Notes: generated by a model from the letters alone, not told the origin. Positions 7,807-16,694 are shown, counted from the stretch's first letter. The stretch is 64,000 nucleotides of DNA from Streptomyces sp. WM4235 (GCF_001279725.1 NZ_LGDE01000112.1:62001-126000); one strand, 5' to 3'. Program-made: numbers and translations.

Positions 7807-9133
7807 CGAGACGCGGAGGGGTGAGACCCCGGACGCGGAGTCCCGTGAGAGAAAAGGCCCGCGACACGCGGCGCCCAGGAAGTCGCTGCTGACCAAGTTC
7901 CAGATACCCGTCGGCAAGACGATGGCACTGGCGGCCATGCCGACCGCCGTGTTCGTCGGGATGGGCATGGCCCCCAAGCTGGCCCTGGCCGACGACAAGG
8001 ACATCCCCTTCGCGCCCGGTCCGTGCGTGACACGGTCCGACGAGCCCGCGGAGTCGGCCTCGCCGTCCGCGTCCAAGTCGCCTTCGCCGAGCGCCAGTGC
8101 GAGCACGTCGCCGAGCGCGACTCCTTCGCCCGGTGCGAGCGCGGTGGCGCCGAAGCCCGGCACGAAGCCGTCCGCTTCCAAGCCCACCACGCCCGAGAAG
8201 GCGAAGCAGAGCACTCCGGCGGCCACCCCGTCCGCGAGCGCCTCCCCGTCGCCGTCCGCCTCGGCGGCCAAGCCCACGAACCCCCTCGACCCGCTGGGTG
8301 TCGGCGACAAGGTCAAGGACTTCTTCGACGAGCTCGGCAAGCCCCTCAAGGGCACCGAGAAGCCGGCCACCCCGGCGCCCACCACGTCCACCGCACCCAA
8401 GCCCGACCCGTCGGCGGACGCGATCCGCGAGGCGGCGAAGCAGGCGGGCGCCAAGGTCGAGGAACTGCCCCAGAACGTCAAGGACACCGCCAAGTCCCCC
8501 AAGGACGAGACGGGCAAGGCCACCGACAAGGACAAGGCCGACAAGGACGCCAAGGACGAGGCCGACGAGAAGAAGGACGAGGACAAGACCTCGCCGTCCC
8601 CCTCTCCCTCGATCTCGGCGACGAAGGACGCGGACGGGAAGGAACCCTTCCCCTGCCCGACCTACGACGCCAAGGCGCTGGCCGACGCCGAGCTGGAGCC
8701 GGGCATCCCGCTCCTGCCCGACGAGCCCTGGTACCTCGACAGCTCCCGACTGACCCTCTACGGCCTGGACTACGCGGGCATCGTCGAGGTGAAGACGGCG
8801 GGCGGCAAGATCAAGAAGGTCCTGAAGTTCACTGCGGACTCCCTGGACATCAAGGACCTGTACCAGACCGTCGGCAAGGAGGGGAACGTCGCCCACCTGA
8901 AGTCGCGGCCGGGCTCCACGTCCACCATCCGCGGCGCCACGGTGACGATGTACACCGAGAGCCTCAAGGGGAAGCTCTTCGGGCTGATCCCGATCGAGTT
9001 CACCCCGAACAGCCCACCGCCCCTGAACGTCCCCTTCGCGTTCTTCACGGACGTCAAGGTCGTCCAGGCAGGCCAGTTCGGCGGCAACCTCACGGTCCCG
9101 GGCCTCAAGAACTACGTAGGCCCGCCGGAGTAG
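7796..9133 (+). CDS. Secreted low-complexity protein with a C-terminal folded domain
   Basis: The protein has 445 residues from GTG 7796 (GGGAGG 4 bases upstream); an ATG at 7781 in frame is less likely. It has a basic, hydrophobic N-terminus ending near ALADD (signal or anchor), a Ser/Pro/Ala-rich stretch (about 60-170), and a Lys/Asp/Glu-rich stretch (about 215-270) with KDKADKD-like repeats. A folded C-terminal domain of about 165 residues follows, with two cysteines near its start. Repetitive middle regions like these usually span cell wall or act as flexible linkers. It overlaps the DUF6114 gene and is followed by a strong hairpin, so it ends the DUF6230-DUF6114 operon. I do not recognise the C-terminal domain; function unknown. 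Confidence 0.75.
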   Translation: MRGDETRRGETPDAESRERKGPRHAAPRKSLLTKFQIPVGKTMALAAMPTAVFVGMGMAPKLALADDKDIPFAPGPCVTRSDEPAESASPSASKSPSPSASASTSPSATPSPGASAVAPKPGTKPSASKPTTPEKAKQSTPAATPSASASPSPSASAAKPTNPLDPLGVGDKVKDFFDELGKPLKGTEKPATPAPTTSTAPKPDPSADAIREAAKQAGAKVEELPQNVKDTAKSPKDETGKATDKDKADKDAKDEADEKKDEDKTSPSPSPSISATKDADGKEPFPCPTYDAKALADAELEPGIPLLPDEPWYLDSSRLTLYGLDYAGIVEVKTAGGKIKKVLKFTADSLDIKDLYQTVGKEGNVAHLKSRPGSTSTIRGATVTMYTESLKGKLFGLIPIEFTPNSPPPLNVPFAFFTDVKVVQAGQFGGNLTVPGLKNYVGPPE

Positions 9134-9155
9134 AACCCCCGCACACCCCGCACAT

Positions 9156-9197
9156 ACGACTGAGGCCCGCTCCCTTCCCGGAACGGGCCTCAGTCGT
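9156..9197 (+). terminator. Strong hairpin ending the DUF6230/DUF6114 operon
   Basis: The 14-base arm at 9156-9169 (ACGACTGAGGCCCG) pairs perfectly with 9184-9197 around a 14-base loop, 22 bases after the operon stop. Little T follows, as is usual in Streptomyces. Confidence 0.8.
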
Positions 9198-9237
9198 GCG
9201 TTGCTCGGTCGCCGCTCCAGCACTGGGACGATGTGCC

Positions 9238-9471
9238 ATGAGAACCCGTTTCCACGCCAACCACGACGAACCGCTGATGGTCCACTTCGAGATCATCGGC
9301 GGCCAGTGCCTCATCCCTCCGGGCGACTGGATCGATGTGGAGTTCGCCGAGTCCGATCCGCCGAGCTCGGTCCACCTCCGGGGCGGCGTCCTGATCCGGA
9401 CCCAGGAGGGCTTCGGCTTCATGCGGGTCTGGGACTCCACGGGCCGGGAGATCGACCCCGGCGGGGAGTAG
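9238..9471 (+). CDS. Small hypothetical protein, 77 residues
   Basis: The protein MRTRFHAN... is 77 residues long, rich in beta-type residues, acidic overall, with no signal peptide or membrane segment. It contains a GDWIDVEF segment and ends with RVWDSTGREIDPGGE. The fold looks like a small cytoplasmic beta barrel, but I do not recognise the family. The start ATG 9238 is preceded by GGGACGATG, a modest ribosome site. The gene stands alone between two strong hairpins (9156-9197 and 9492-9533), so it is probably a monocistronic unit with its own short promoter region. Third-position G/C bias supports it being real. Confidence 0.65.
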   Translation: MRTRFHANHDEPLMVHFEIIGGQCLIPPGDWIDVEFAESDPPSSVHLRGGVLIRTQEGFGFMRVWDSTGREIDPGGE

Positions 9472-9491
9472 TGGCCGTACGCAGCCACCGC

Positions 9492-9533
9492 AGACCGAGG
9501 CCCGCTCCCCCACGGGGGAGCGGGCCTCGGTCT
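9492..9533. terminator. Bidirectional terminator between the small gene and pyk
   Basis: A 19-base arm (9492-9510, starting AGACCGAGG) pairs perfectly with 9515-9533 around the loop CACG. It sits in the gap between convergent genes and can serve both. Confidence 0.85.
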
Positions 9534-9576
9534 CTGTGCGGCAGAGCCGGCCGGTCGGTCCGGCCGGCCGGGTCGG

Positions 9577-11010
9577 TCAGGCGCGGGAGTCGTCGCCGCC
9601 CAGGTGGTGGACGCGGACCATGTTGGTCGTGCCCGGGACACCGGGAGGGGAGCCGGCCGTGATGATCATCGAGTCGCCCGGGTGGTAGCGGTTGAGCTTC
9701 AGCAGCTCCGCGTCCACCAGGTCGACCATCGCGTCGGTGTTGTCCACGTGCGGGACCACGTACGACTCGACGCCCCAGCTCAGCGTGAGCTGGTTGCGGG
9801 TGCCGGTGTCGGTGGTGAAGGCCAGGATCGGCTGGCACGCGCGGTAGCGCGACAGGCGGCGGGCCGTGTCACCGGACTGGGTGAAGGCGACGAGCGCCTT
9901 CGCGTCGAGGAAGTCGGCGATCTCGCAGGCCGCGCGGGCGACGGCGCCGCCCTGGGTGCGCGGCTTCTTGCCCGGGACCAGCGGCTGGAGGCCCTTGGAG
10001 AGCAGTTCCTCCTCGGCCGCCGTGACGATCTTCGACATCGTCTTGACGGTCTCGATCGGGTACGCGCCGACCGAGGACTCGGCGGACAGCATGACCGCGT
10101 CCGCACCGTCGAGGATGGCGTTGGCGACGTCGGAGGCCTCGGCGCGCGTCGGGCGCGAGTTGGTGATCATCGACTCCATCATCTGGGTCGCGACGATCAC
10201 CGGCTTGGCGTTGCGGCGGCACATCTCGATGAGCCGCTTCTGGACCATCGGGACCTTTTCGAGCGGATACTCGACGGCCAGGTCACCGCGGGCCACCATG
10301 ACGGCGTCGAAGGCGTCCACCACGGCCGCCATGTTCTCGACGGCCTGGGGCTTCTCCACCTTGGCGATGACGGGGACCCGGCGGCCGACCTCGTCCATGA
10401 CCTTGTGGACGTCCTTGACGTCGTTGGCGTCGCGGACGAAGGACAGGGCGACCATGTCGCAGCCCATCCGCAGCGCGAAGCGCAGGTCGTCGACGTCCTT
10501 CTCCGACAGGGCGGGGACGTTGACGGCGGCACCCGGCAGGTTGATGCCCTTGTGGTCCGAGATGACACCGCCCTCGATGACGATGGTCTTGACCTTGGGG
10601 CCCTCGACCGCGGTCACGCGGAGCTCGACGTTGCCGTCGTTGATCAGGATCGGGTCGCCCTGGGAGACGTCGCCGGGCAGGCCCTTGTAGGTGGTTCCGC
10701 AGATGGACTTGTCGCCGGGGACGTCCTCGGTGGTGATGGTGAACTCGTCACCGCGCACCAGCTCGACGGGACCCTCGGCGAAGGTCTCCAGGCGGATCTT
10801 CGGACCCTGGAGGTCGGCGAGGACGCCGACGGCACGCCCGGTGTCCTCGGAGACCTTCCGGACGCGGTCGTACCGCTCCTGGTGTTCTGCCTGGGATCCG
10901 TGGCTGAAGTTGAATCGGGCCACGTTCATGCCTGCCTCGATGAGCGCTTTCAGCTGCTCATACGAGTCGACGGCGGGGCCCAGGGTGCAGACGATTTTGG
11001 AACGGCGCAT
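9577..11010 (-). CDS. pyk: Pyruvate kinase
   Basis: This enzyme converts phosphoenolpyruvate and ADP to pyruvate and ATP, the last step of glycolysis. It has 477 residues, the normal bacterial length, with MRRSKIVCTLGPA at the N-terminus, the substrate motif NFSHG, the B-domain segment, and the K/Mg site in VIAKVEKPQAVENM. The catalytic MVARGDLAVEYP and ATQMMESM segments follow, then a C-terminal regulatory domain. S. coelicolor has two pyruvate kinases, and the neighbourhood (ackA, pta, pfkA) matches the one I recall as pyk2. The gene lies 63 bases downstream of ackA on the same strand, so phosphoenolpyruvate and acetyl phosphate ATP-forming steps may be co-expressed. Confidence 0.96.
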   Translation of the reverse strand: MRRSKIVCTLGPAVDSYEQLKALIEAGMNVARFNFSHGSQAEHQERYDRVRKVSEDTGRAVGVLADLQGPKIRLETFAEGPVELVRGDEFTITTEDVPGDKSICGTTYKGLPGDVSQGDPILINDGNVELRVTAVEGPKVKTIVIEGGVISDHKGINLPGAAVNVPALSEKDVDDLRFALRMGCDMVALSFVRDANDVKDVHKVMDEVGRRVPVIAKVEKPQAVENMAAVVDAFDAVMVARGDLAVEYPLEKVPMVQKRLIEMCRRNAKPVIVATQMMESMITNSRPTRAEASDVANAILDGADAVMLSAESSVGAYPIETVKTMSKIVTAAEEELLSKGLQPLVPGKKPRTQGGAVARAACEIADFLDAKALVAFTQSGDTARRLSRYRACQPILAFTTDTGTRNQLTLSWGVESYVVPHVDNTDAMVDLVDAELLKLNRYHPGDSMIITAGSPPGVPGTTNMVRVHHLGGDDSRA

Positions 11011-11073
11011 GAAGCGGATCCTATCCGGTTTGTTTCGCAGCGGAATATTCCGTCTGGTGGAAAGTCCAAGTGA

Positions 11074-12288
11074 CTACTGAGTAACCAGCGCGTACGTCTG
11101 GGCGGCGATCTCCAGTTCCTCGTCCGTCGGGACCACGGCCACGGCCACCCGGGCGTACTCCGTCGAGATCAGGCGCGGCTCCGAGGAGCGTGCCGCGTTG
11201 GCCTCCAGGTCGAGCGCGAGGCCCAGCTCGGCCAGCCCGTCGACCGCGGCCTCCCGGACCTGGTGGGCGTTCTCGCCCACGCCCGCCGTGAACGCCACCG
11301 CGTCCACCCGGCCGAGCACGGCCGAGTAGGCGCCGATGTACTTCTTCAGACGGTGGACGTAGGCGGCGAAGGCGGTCGCCGCCGCCTCGTCGCCCTCGCC
11401 CGCGCGCCGCAGCACCTCGCGCATGTCGTTGTCGCCGCACATGCCCAGCAGACCGCTCTTCTTGTTCAGGAGCGAATCGATCTCATCCACCGAGAGGCCG
11501 CCTACCCGCGCCAGGTGGAAGATCACGGCCGGATCCAGGTCGCCCGAGCGGGTTCCCATGACCAGGCCCTCCAGTGGGGTCAGCCCCATGGAGGTCTCCA
11601 CGCACACCCCGCCGCGCACGGCCGAGGCCGAGGCGCCGTTGCCCAGGTGCAGCACGATCACGTTCACGTCCTCCACCGGCCGGCCGAGGAGCTCGGCCGT
11701 GGCCCGCGAGACGTAGGCGTGGGAGGTGCCGTGGAAGCCGTACCGCCGGATGGAGTACTTGTCCGCCGTCGCGGCGTCGATCGCGTACCGGGCCACGTAC
11801 TCCGGCATCGTCGAGTGGAAGGCGGTGTCGAAGACGGCCACCTGCGGCAGGTCGGCGCGCAGCGACCGGGCCACCTCGATGCCGGTCACGTTCGCCGGGT
11901 TGTGCAGCGGGGCGAGCGGGATCAGGCTGCGGATCTCCGCCAGCACCTCGTCGTCGATCACCGTCGGCCGGGTGAACCTGGTGCCGCCGTGCACGACCCG
12001 GTGCCCCACGGCCGCGAGTTCGGGGGAGTCCAGTCCCAGGCCGTCGGCGTCCAGCTCCTCGGCCACCGCCCGCAGCGCGGCCTCGTGGTCGCCGATCGCG
12101 CCGACCCGCTCGCGCTTGCCGCCGGCGGCGCCGGGGCCGGTCAGGGGTTCGTGGACCAGGCGCGAGGTCTCCTCCCCGATCCGCTCCACCAGCCCGACGG
12201 CGAGACGGCGGGAGTCCGCCATGTCGAGGAGCTGGTACTTCACCGACGAGGAGCCGGAGTTGAGGACGAGTACGCGCGATGCGGTCAC
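11074..12288 (-). CDS. ackA: Acetate kinase
   Basis: The enzyme transfers phosphate between acetyl phosphate and ADP, giving acetate and ATP. It has 404 residues from GTG 12288, with the classic signatures: LVLNSGSSSVKYQL at the N-terminus (ATP/phosphate binding), GHRVVHGG, the catalytic His/Arg region FHGTSHAYV, VLHLGNGASASAV, and MGTRSGDLDP. A GAGAAGG ribosome site lies about 10 bases upstream. It is 63 bases downstream of pta, whose product acetyl phosphate is its substrate, so the pair forms the usual pta-ackA overflow/ATP pathway. pyk follows. Confidence 0.96.
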   Translation of the reverse strand: MTASRVLVLNSGSSSVKYQLLDMADSRRLAVGLVERIGEETSRLVHEPLTGPGAAGGKRERVGAIGDHEAALRAVAEELDADGLGLDSPELAAVGHRVVHGGTRFTRPTVIDDEVLAEIRSLIPLAPLHNPANVTGIEVARSLRADLPQVAVFDTAFHSTMPEYVARYAIDAATADKYSIRRYGFHGTSHAYVSRATAELLGRPVEDVNVIVLHLGNGASASAVRGGVCVETSMGLTPLEGLVMGTRSGDLDPAVIFHLARVGGLSVDEIDSLLNKKSGLLGMCGDNDMREVLRRAGEGDEAAATAFAAYVHRLKKYIGAYSAVLGRVDAVAFTAGVGENAHQVREAAVDGLAELGLALDLEANAARSSEPRLISTEYARVAVAVVPTDEELEIAAQTYALVTQ

Positions 12289-12351
12289 GGGTGCGGTGCC
12301 TTCTCGTGTGTGGGGTGACTCGTGGGGGTGGGGGTGGGAGTGGCCTGCGGG

Positions 12352-14442
12352 TCAGCCGGCCGGCTGCTGTGTCTGCTGCGTCTGGGCCTGGATCGCGGTG
12401 ATCGCCACGGTGGTGACGATGTCCTGGACCAGGGCGCCGCGCGAGAGGTCGTTGACCGGCTTGCGCAGGCCCTGGAGGACCGGGCCGACCGCGACGGCGC
12501 CCGCCGAGCGCTGCACGGCCTTGTACGTGTTGTTGCCCGTGTTCAGGTCGGGGAAGATCAGCACGCTCGCGCGGCCGGCCACCTCCGACTCGGGCAGCTT
12601 GGTCGCGGCGACCGAGGGTTCCACGGCGGCGTCGTACTGGATCGGACCCTCGATCAGCAGGTCGGGGTGCAGCTCGCGGACGATCTCGGTGGCCTTGCGC
12701 ACCTTGTCGACGTCCACTCCGGAGCCGGACGTGCCGGTGGAGTACGAGAGCATCGCGATCCGCGGCTCGACGCCGAAGGCGGCGGCGGTGGCCGCCGACT
12801 GGACGGCGATGTCCGCGAGCTGCTCGGCGCCCGGGTCCGGGTTGACCGCGCAGTCCCCGTAGACGAGGACCTTGTCGGCCAGACACATGAAGAAGACCGA
12901 GGAGACGATGGAGGCGTCGGGCTTCGTCTTGATGATCTCGAAGGCCGGGCGGATCGTCGCGGCGGTGGAGTGCACCGAGCCGGAGACCATGCCGTCGGCC
13001 AGGCCCTCCTGGACCATCAGGGTGCCGAAGTAGTTGACGTCGGTGACCACGTCGTGGGCCAGCTCGACGGTCATGCCCTTGTGGGAGCGAACCTGGGCGT
13101 AGTACTCGGCGAATCGTTCCCGCAGGGGAGAGGTCGCCGGGTCGATCAGCTGGGCCCCCGAGATGTCGATGCCCAGGTCGGCGGCCTTCTTCACGATCGC
13201 CTGCTCCTCGCCGAGCAGGGTCAGGTCACAGACCCCGCGCCGCAACACCACGTCCGCGGCGCGCAGCACCCGCTCCTCGGTGCCCTCGGGCAGCACCACA
13301 CGGCGGCGCTCGGAACGGGCCCGCTCCAGCAGCTCGTGCTCGAACATCATCGGGGTGACGCGCTCGGAACGCGCCACCGACAACAGGTCGCGCAGCTCGG
13401 CGGTGTCCACGTGACGCTCGAACAGGCCGAGCGCGGTCTCCAGCTTGCGCGGGGTCGCCGAGTTCAACCGGCTCTGCAGCGAGAAGAGTTCCGCGGCCGT
13501 GGGAAAGCTGTTGCCGGCGACCGAGACCACCGGGGTGCCCGGCGCGAGCTTCGAGGCCAGCGTCAGCACGGCCGGCGTCGGCCGCTCGTTGAGCGTCAGC
13601 AGCACGCCGGCGATCGGCGGGGTGCCGGAGGTGTGCGCGGCCAGCGCGCCCACGAGCAGGTCGGAACGGTCTCCGGGGGTGACCACCAGACATCCGGGGG
13701 TCAGCGCGTTGAGGAAGTTCGGCAGCATCGCCCCGCCGAAGACGAAGTCCACCGCGTCGCGCGCCAGCCCGGCCTCGTCGCCCAGCAGCACCTCGCCGCC
13801 GAGCGCGCGGGTGATCTCGGCGACGGTCGGCGCGGAGAGCGACTTGTCGTCCGGCAGCACGTAGCAGGGCACCGGCATCCTGGCGGCCAGTCGCCCGGCG
13901 ATGTGGTCCCGGTCCTCGGCCGCCACCCGGTTCACGACCATCGCCACGACGTGGCAGCCCAGGCTCTCGTACGCCCGGTACGCGTTGCGGGTCTCGGCGC
14001 GCACGGCCTCGGCGGGGTGCTTGGTACCGCCCACGACGGGCACGACCACGGCCCCCAGCTCATTGGCGAGGCGGGCGTTCAGCGCGAGCTCGTCCGGGAG
14101 GTTGGTGTCGGCGTAGTCGGTGCCGAGGACGAGCATGACCTCGTAGTCCCGGGCCACCCGGTGGTAGCGGTCGACGAGCCGGGAGACCAATTCGTCGGTA
14201 CCCTTCTCGGCCTGGATGGCCCAGGCCTCGTGGTACTCCATGCCGTAGGCCGTCGCCGCGTCCTGGTCGATCCGGTAGCGGGCCTTCAACAGGTCGAAGA
14301 GCCGGTCCGGGGCGTCGTGCAACAACGGACGGTAGACGCCGACCCGGGCTGTCTGGCGGGTCAGCAGCTCCATGATTCCCAGCTCGACGACCTGCCGGCC
14401 GTCCCCCCGCTCGATACCGGTCACGTACACGCTGCGCGTCAC
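12352..14442 (-). CDS. pta: Phosphate acetyltransferase, long form
   Basis: The enzyme converts acetyl-CoA and phosphate to acetyl phosphate and CoA. It has 696 residues, the long multi-domain type: an N-terminal nucleotide-binding BioD-like domain with a somewhat degenerate P-loop (VTGIERGDGRQ), a central DRTGG domain, and the C-terminal PTA catalytic domain from about residue 370 (VVLPEGTEERVLRAAD onward). GTG 14442 is chosen because GGAGAG lies 5 bases upstream and the frame before it lacks coding character. It is first in a minus-strand run pta-ackA-pyk. The long N-terminal extension is regulatory in enterobacterial homologues; whether that holds here is unknown. Confidence 0.95.
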   Translation of the reverse strand: MTRSVYVTGIERGDGRQVVELGIMELLTRQTARVGVYRPLLHDAPDRLFDLLKARYRIDQDAATAYGMEYHEAWAIQAEKGTDELVSRLVDRYHRVARDYEVMLVLGTDYADTNLPDELALNARLANELGAVVVPVVGGTKHPAEAVRAETRNAYRAYESLGCHVVAMVVNRVAAEDRDHIAGRLAARMPVPCYVLPDDKSLSAPTVAEITRALGGEVLLGDEAGLARDAVDFVFGGAMLPNFLNALTPGCLVVTPGDRSDLLVGALAAHTSGTPPIAGVLLTLNERPTPAVLTLASKLAPGTPVVSVAGNSFPTAAELFSLQSRLNSATPRKLETALGLFERHVDTAELRDLLSVARSERVTPMMFEHELLERARSERRRVVLPEGTEERVLRAADVVLRRGVCDLTLLGEEQAIVKKAADLGIDISGAQLIDPATSPLRERFAEYYAQVRSHKGMTVELAHDVVTDVNYFGTLMVQEGLADGMVSGSVHSTAATIRPAFEIIKTKPDASIVSSVFFMCLADKVLVYGDCAVNPDPGAEQLADIAVQSAATAAAFGVEPRIAMLSYSTGTSGSGVDVDKVRKATEIVRELHPDLLIEGPIQYDAAVEPSVAATKLPESEVAGRASVLIFPDLNTGNNTYKAVQRSAGAVAVGPVLQGLRKPVNDLSRGALVQDIVTTVAITAIQAQTQQTQQPAG

Positions 14443-14537
14443 GCGTGCTCTCCGTCCATGTGTCGCCGCGGCGCGGTTCCTGGGCGCCGCGCGCGGATCT
14501 CCGAGTCGGTTGCCCCGGTTGATTTGGGCTTGACCTC

Positions 14538-14566
14538 TTGACAATACCTCTGCGGGCAGATAGGTC
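14538..14566 (+). promoter_or_regulatory. Candidate sigma70-type promoter in the pta-pfkA intergenic region
   Basis: TTGACA (14538-14543), 17 bases, then TAGGTC (14561-14566) gives an HrdB-like promoter pointing at pfkA, implying a leader of about 175 bases. The rest of the 308-base region (14443-14750) holds the pta ribosome site and no gene. Confidence 0.4.
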
Positions 14567-14750
14567 GCCCGCCGGGAAAAAGGCCTGTCCAGGGGGGCCG
14601 AAAGGCCCGTCGGGGGTAGTGGCGCGTAGAGCGACCCACCCTCGGCCCGTGGAACAATCGGACAGGCTTCATCAATACGCCCTTCATATGTACGGCCGTG
14701 TGCCCGCACGCGTACGGCCAGGTACGACCAGGAGCAGGAGACACAGCACG

Positions 14751-15776
14751 ATGCGTATCGGAGTTCTCACCGCAGGCGGCGACTGCCCGGGCCTCAACGC
14801 TGTCATCCGGTCGGTCGTACACCGCGCCGCAGTCGGCCACGGAGACGAGATCATCGGCTTCGAGGACGGTTTCAAGGGCCTCCTCGACGGCAACTTCCGC
14901 CCGCTCGACATCAATGCCGTCAGCGGCATTCTCGCGCGCGGCGGCACGATTCTCGGCTCAGCGCGCATGGAGCGGGCGCGCCTGCACGAAGCCGCCGAGA
15001 ACGCCCGCGAACTGGCGACCCGCTACGGCATCGACGCGCTCATCCCGATCGGCGGGGAAGGCACGCTCACCGCCGCCCGGATGCTGTCGGAAGCGGGGAT
15101 GCCGGTCGTCGGAGTGCCGAAGACCATCGACAACGACATCTCCTCCACGGACCGCACCTTCGGCTTCGACACCGCCGTCATGGTCGCGACCGAGGCCATC
15201 GACCGCCTCAAGACCACCGCCGAGTCCCACCAGCGCGTGATGGTCGTCGAGGTCATGGGGCGCCACGCCGGCTGGATCGCCCTGGAGTCCGGCATGGCCG
15301 GCGGCGCCCACGGGATCTGTCTGCCGGAGCGCCCCTTCGAGGTGGACGCGCTGGTGAAGATGGTGGAGGAGCGGTTCGCCCGCGGCAAGAAGTTCGCCGT
15401 CATCTGCGTCGCCGAGGGCGCGCACCCGGCCGAGGGCTCCATGCCGTACGAGAAGGGCGCCATCGACGCGTACGGTCACGAGCGCTTCGCCGGCATCGGC
15501 AACCGTCTCGCGGTCGAGCTGGAGCGGCGCCTGGGCAAGGAGGCCCGCCCGGTCATCCTCGGCCACGTCCAGCGCGGCGGCACCCCGACCGCGTACGACC
15601 GCGTGCTCGCCACCCGCTTCGGCTGGCACGCCGTCGAGGCCGTCCACCGGGGCGAGTACGGCAACATGACCGCGCTGCGCGGCACCGACATCGTGATGGC
15701 CCCGCTGGCGCACGCCGTCACCGAGCTGAAGACGGTCCCGGAGGACCGCATGTATGAGGCCGAGTCCGTCTTCTGA
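14751..15776 (+). CDS. pfkA: ATP-dependent 6-phosphofructokinase
   Basis: The enzyme phosphorylates fructose 6-phosphate to the 1,6-bisphosphate, the committed step of glycolysis. It has 341 residues: LTAGGDCPGLNA binds nucleotide, GGEGT (residues 101-105) has Gly at position 104 as in ATP-dependent enzymes (Asp there marks the pyrophosphate type), PKTIDND holds the catalytic Asp, and VMGRHAGWIAL and HVQRGGTPTAYDR bind sugar phosphate. The Lys in PKTIDND is typical of the actinomycete group. The ATG at 14751 follows a purine-rich CAGGAG. It is divergent from pta. From memory S. coelicolor has several pfk copies; this is the one beside pta. Confidence 0.95.
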   Translation: MRIGVLTAGGDCPGLNAVIRSVVHRAAVGHGDEIIGFEDGFKGLLDGNFRPLDINAVSGILARGGTILGSARMERARLHEAAENARELATRYGIDALIPIGGEGTLTAARMLSEAGMPVVGVPKTIDNDISSTDRTFGFDTAVMVATEAIDRLKTTAESHQRVMVVEVMGRHAGWIALESGMAGGAHGICLPERPFEVDALVKMVEERFARGKKFAVICVAEGAHPAEGSMPYEKGAIDAYGHERFAGIGNRLAVELERRLGKEARPVILGHVQRGGTPTAYDRVLATRFGWHAVEAVHRGEYGNMTALRGTDIVMAPLAHAVTELKTVPEDRMYEAESVF

Positions 15777-15933
15777 CCGGGACCGGTGACCGGCCCGTGC
15801 GAGCGGGACCCGCGTCCCGCCCGCACGAGCGGGACCCACGTCCCGACATCGCGCGCCGAACGGCCCCGGTCGAGTCCCTCCGCGGCCCGGCCGGGGCCGT
15901 CTCGGCCCGTCCCCGGACCGCCCGGAACGCGTC

Positions 15934-16623
15934 CTATTCCGCGCCGCCGGCGATGGCCCAGAAGCGGTTCACGATGTCCGCGAGGTACTCCCGGCCGGAA
16001 TCGCCCGTCCCGGCGGTGCCCTCACCGCCGCCCCAGCTCAGGGTCGCGACCATGCGGGACTGGTACTCGCCGTGCAGCCGCTCCAGCACCCGTTCCAGGT
16101 GCGCCTTCGGCACCGGCAGCATCTTGGACAGCGGTTTCCCGTAGGCCTGCCAGCGGGTGGTGACCGCGCTGCGCAGCAGATCGGCCAGTTCCTCGTGCTT
16201 GCCGGTCGCCGTCACGAACTGGGCCAGGGTCAGTCCCAGCGTCGAGGCGAGGGCGGCGGACTGCCGCTCGTTCCCCTTCCAGCGGCCGGTGTCCTCCATT
16301 TTCTGGTAGGAGTTCGTCTCCAAACCGATGCGCCGGGCCAATTCCTCGGCGGCCATCCCCCTGGCCATTCGATGCTCCCGCAGGGTGATCGGCTCGGCGA
16401 TGAGTTCCCCGGGGGAACACCAGAGCACGCCGGCGAGCGCCGTGAGCTCGGTGGAAGTGGGTGAGACCTCGCCCCGCTCCCAGGCCATCACGGTTTCGGG
16501 CGCGACAGTCAGTCCGTACTGGGCGCGCAGGCCATAAGCGACGTGGCCGGGCGCCATGCCCAGGGCCGCGCGCAGACGACGCGCGGCGGGGGCATTGAAG
16601 GGGGGGCTGGAGTGCACAAGCAC
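15934..16623 (-). CDS. XRE-family helix-turn-helix regulator
   Basis: The 229-residue protein has two helix-turn-helix units: one around residues 20-70 (MAPGHVAYGLRAQYG ... VMAWERGEVSP) and a second around 78-130 (TLREHRMARGMAAEELARRIG ... YQKMEDTGRWKG). The second half is helical with several Trp residues and may bind a ligand or partner. Start MLVHSS is at 16623. It lies between pfkA (convergent) and the glg operon (same strand, upstream). Its place next to central carbon and glycogen genes suggests control of one of them, which is inference. The upstream gap contains TAGGA-AAG-TCCTA (16682-16694), a possible autoregulatory site. Confidence 0.82.
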   Translation of the reverse strand: MLVHSSPPFNAPAARRLRAALGMAPGHVAYGLRAQYGLTVAPETVMAWERGEVSPTSTELTALAGVLWCSPGELIAEPITLREHRMARGMAAEELARRIGLETNSYQKMEDTGRWKGNERQSAALASTLGLTLAQFVTATGKHEELADLLRSAVTTRWQAYGKPLSKMLPVPKAHLERVLERLHGEYQSRMVATLSWGGGEGTAGTGDSGREYLADIVNRFWAIAGGAE

Positions 16624-16681
16624 ACCGTAGGAGTGGCCAAGGCGTGGCGACTACAGACCATTCAAACAAGCTGATAACTCG

Positions 16682-16694
16682 TAGGAAAGTCCTA
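16682..16694. promoter_or_regulatory. Inverted repeat upstream of the XRE regulator
   Basis: TAGGA (16682-16686), AAG, TCCTA (16690-16694) is a perfect 5-3-5 inverted repeat 59 bases upstream of the XRE start. The surrounding 298-base gap (16624-16921) holds no gene. A second hairpin ACCGGCC/GGCCGGT sits at 16839-16856, downstream of the glgB terminator. Confidence 0.4.

Noticed and set aside
12322..14541. A 739-codon plus-strand frame opposite pta
   Set aside because: Antisense shadow rich in Gly/Arg/His/Val; pta on the other strand has full family motifs.
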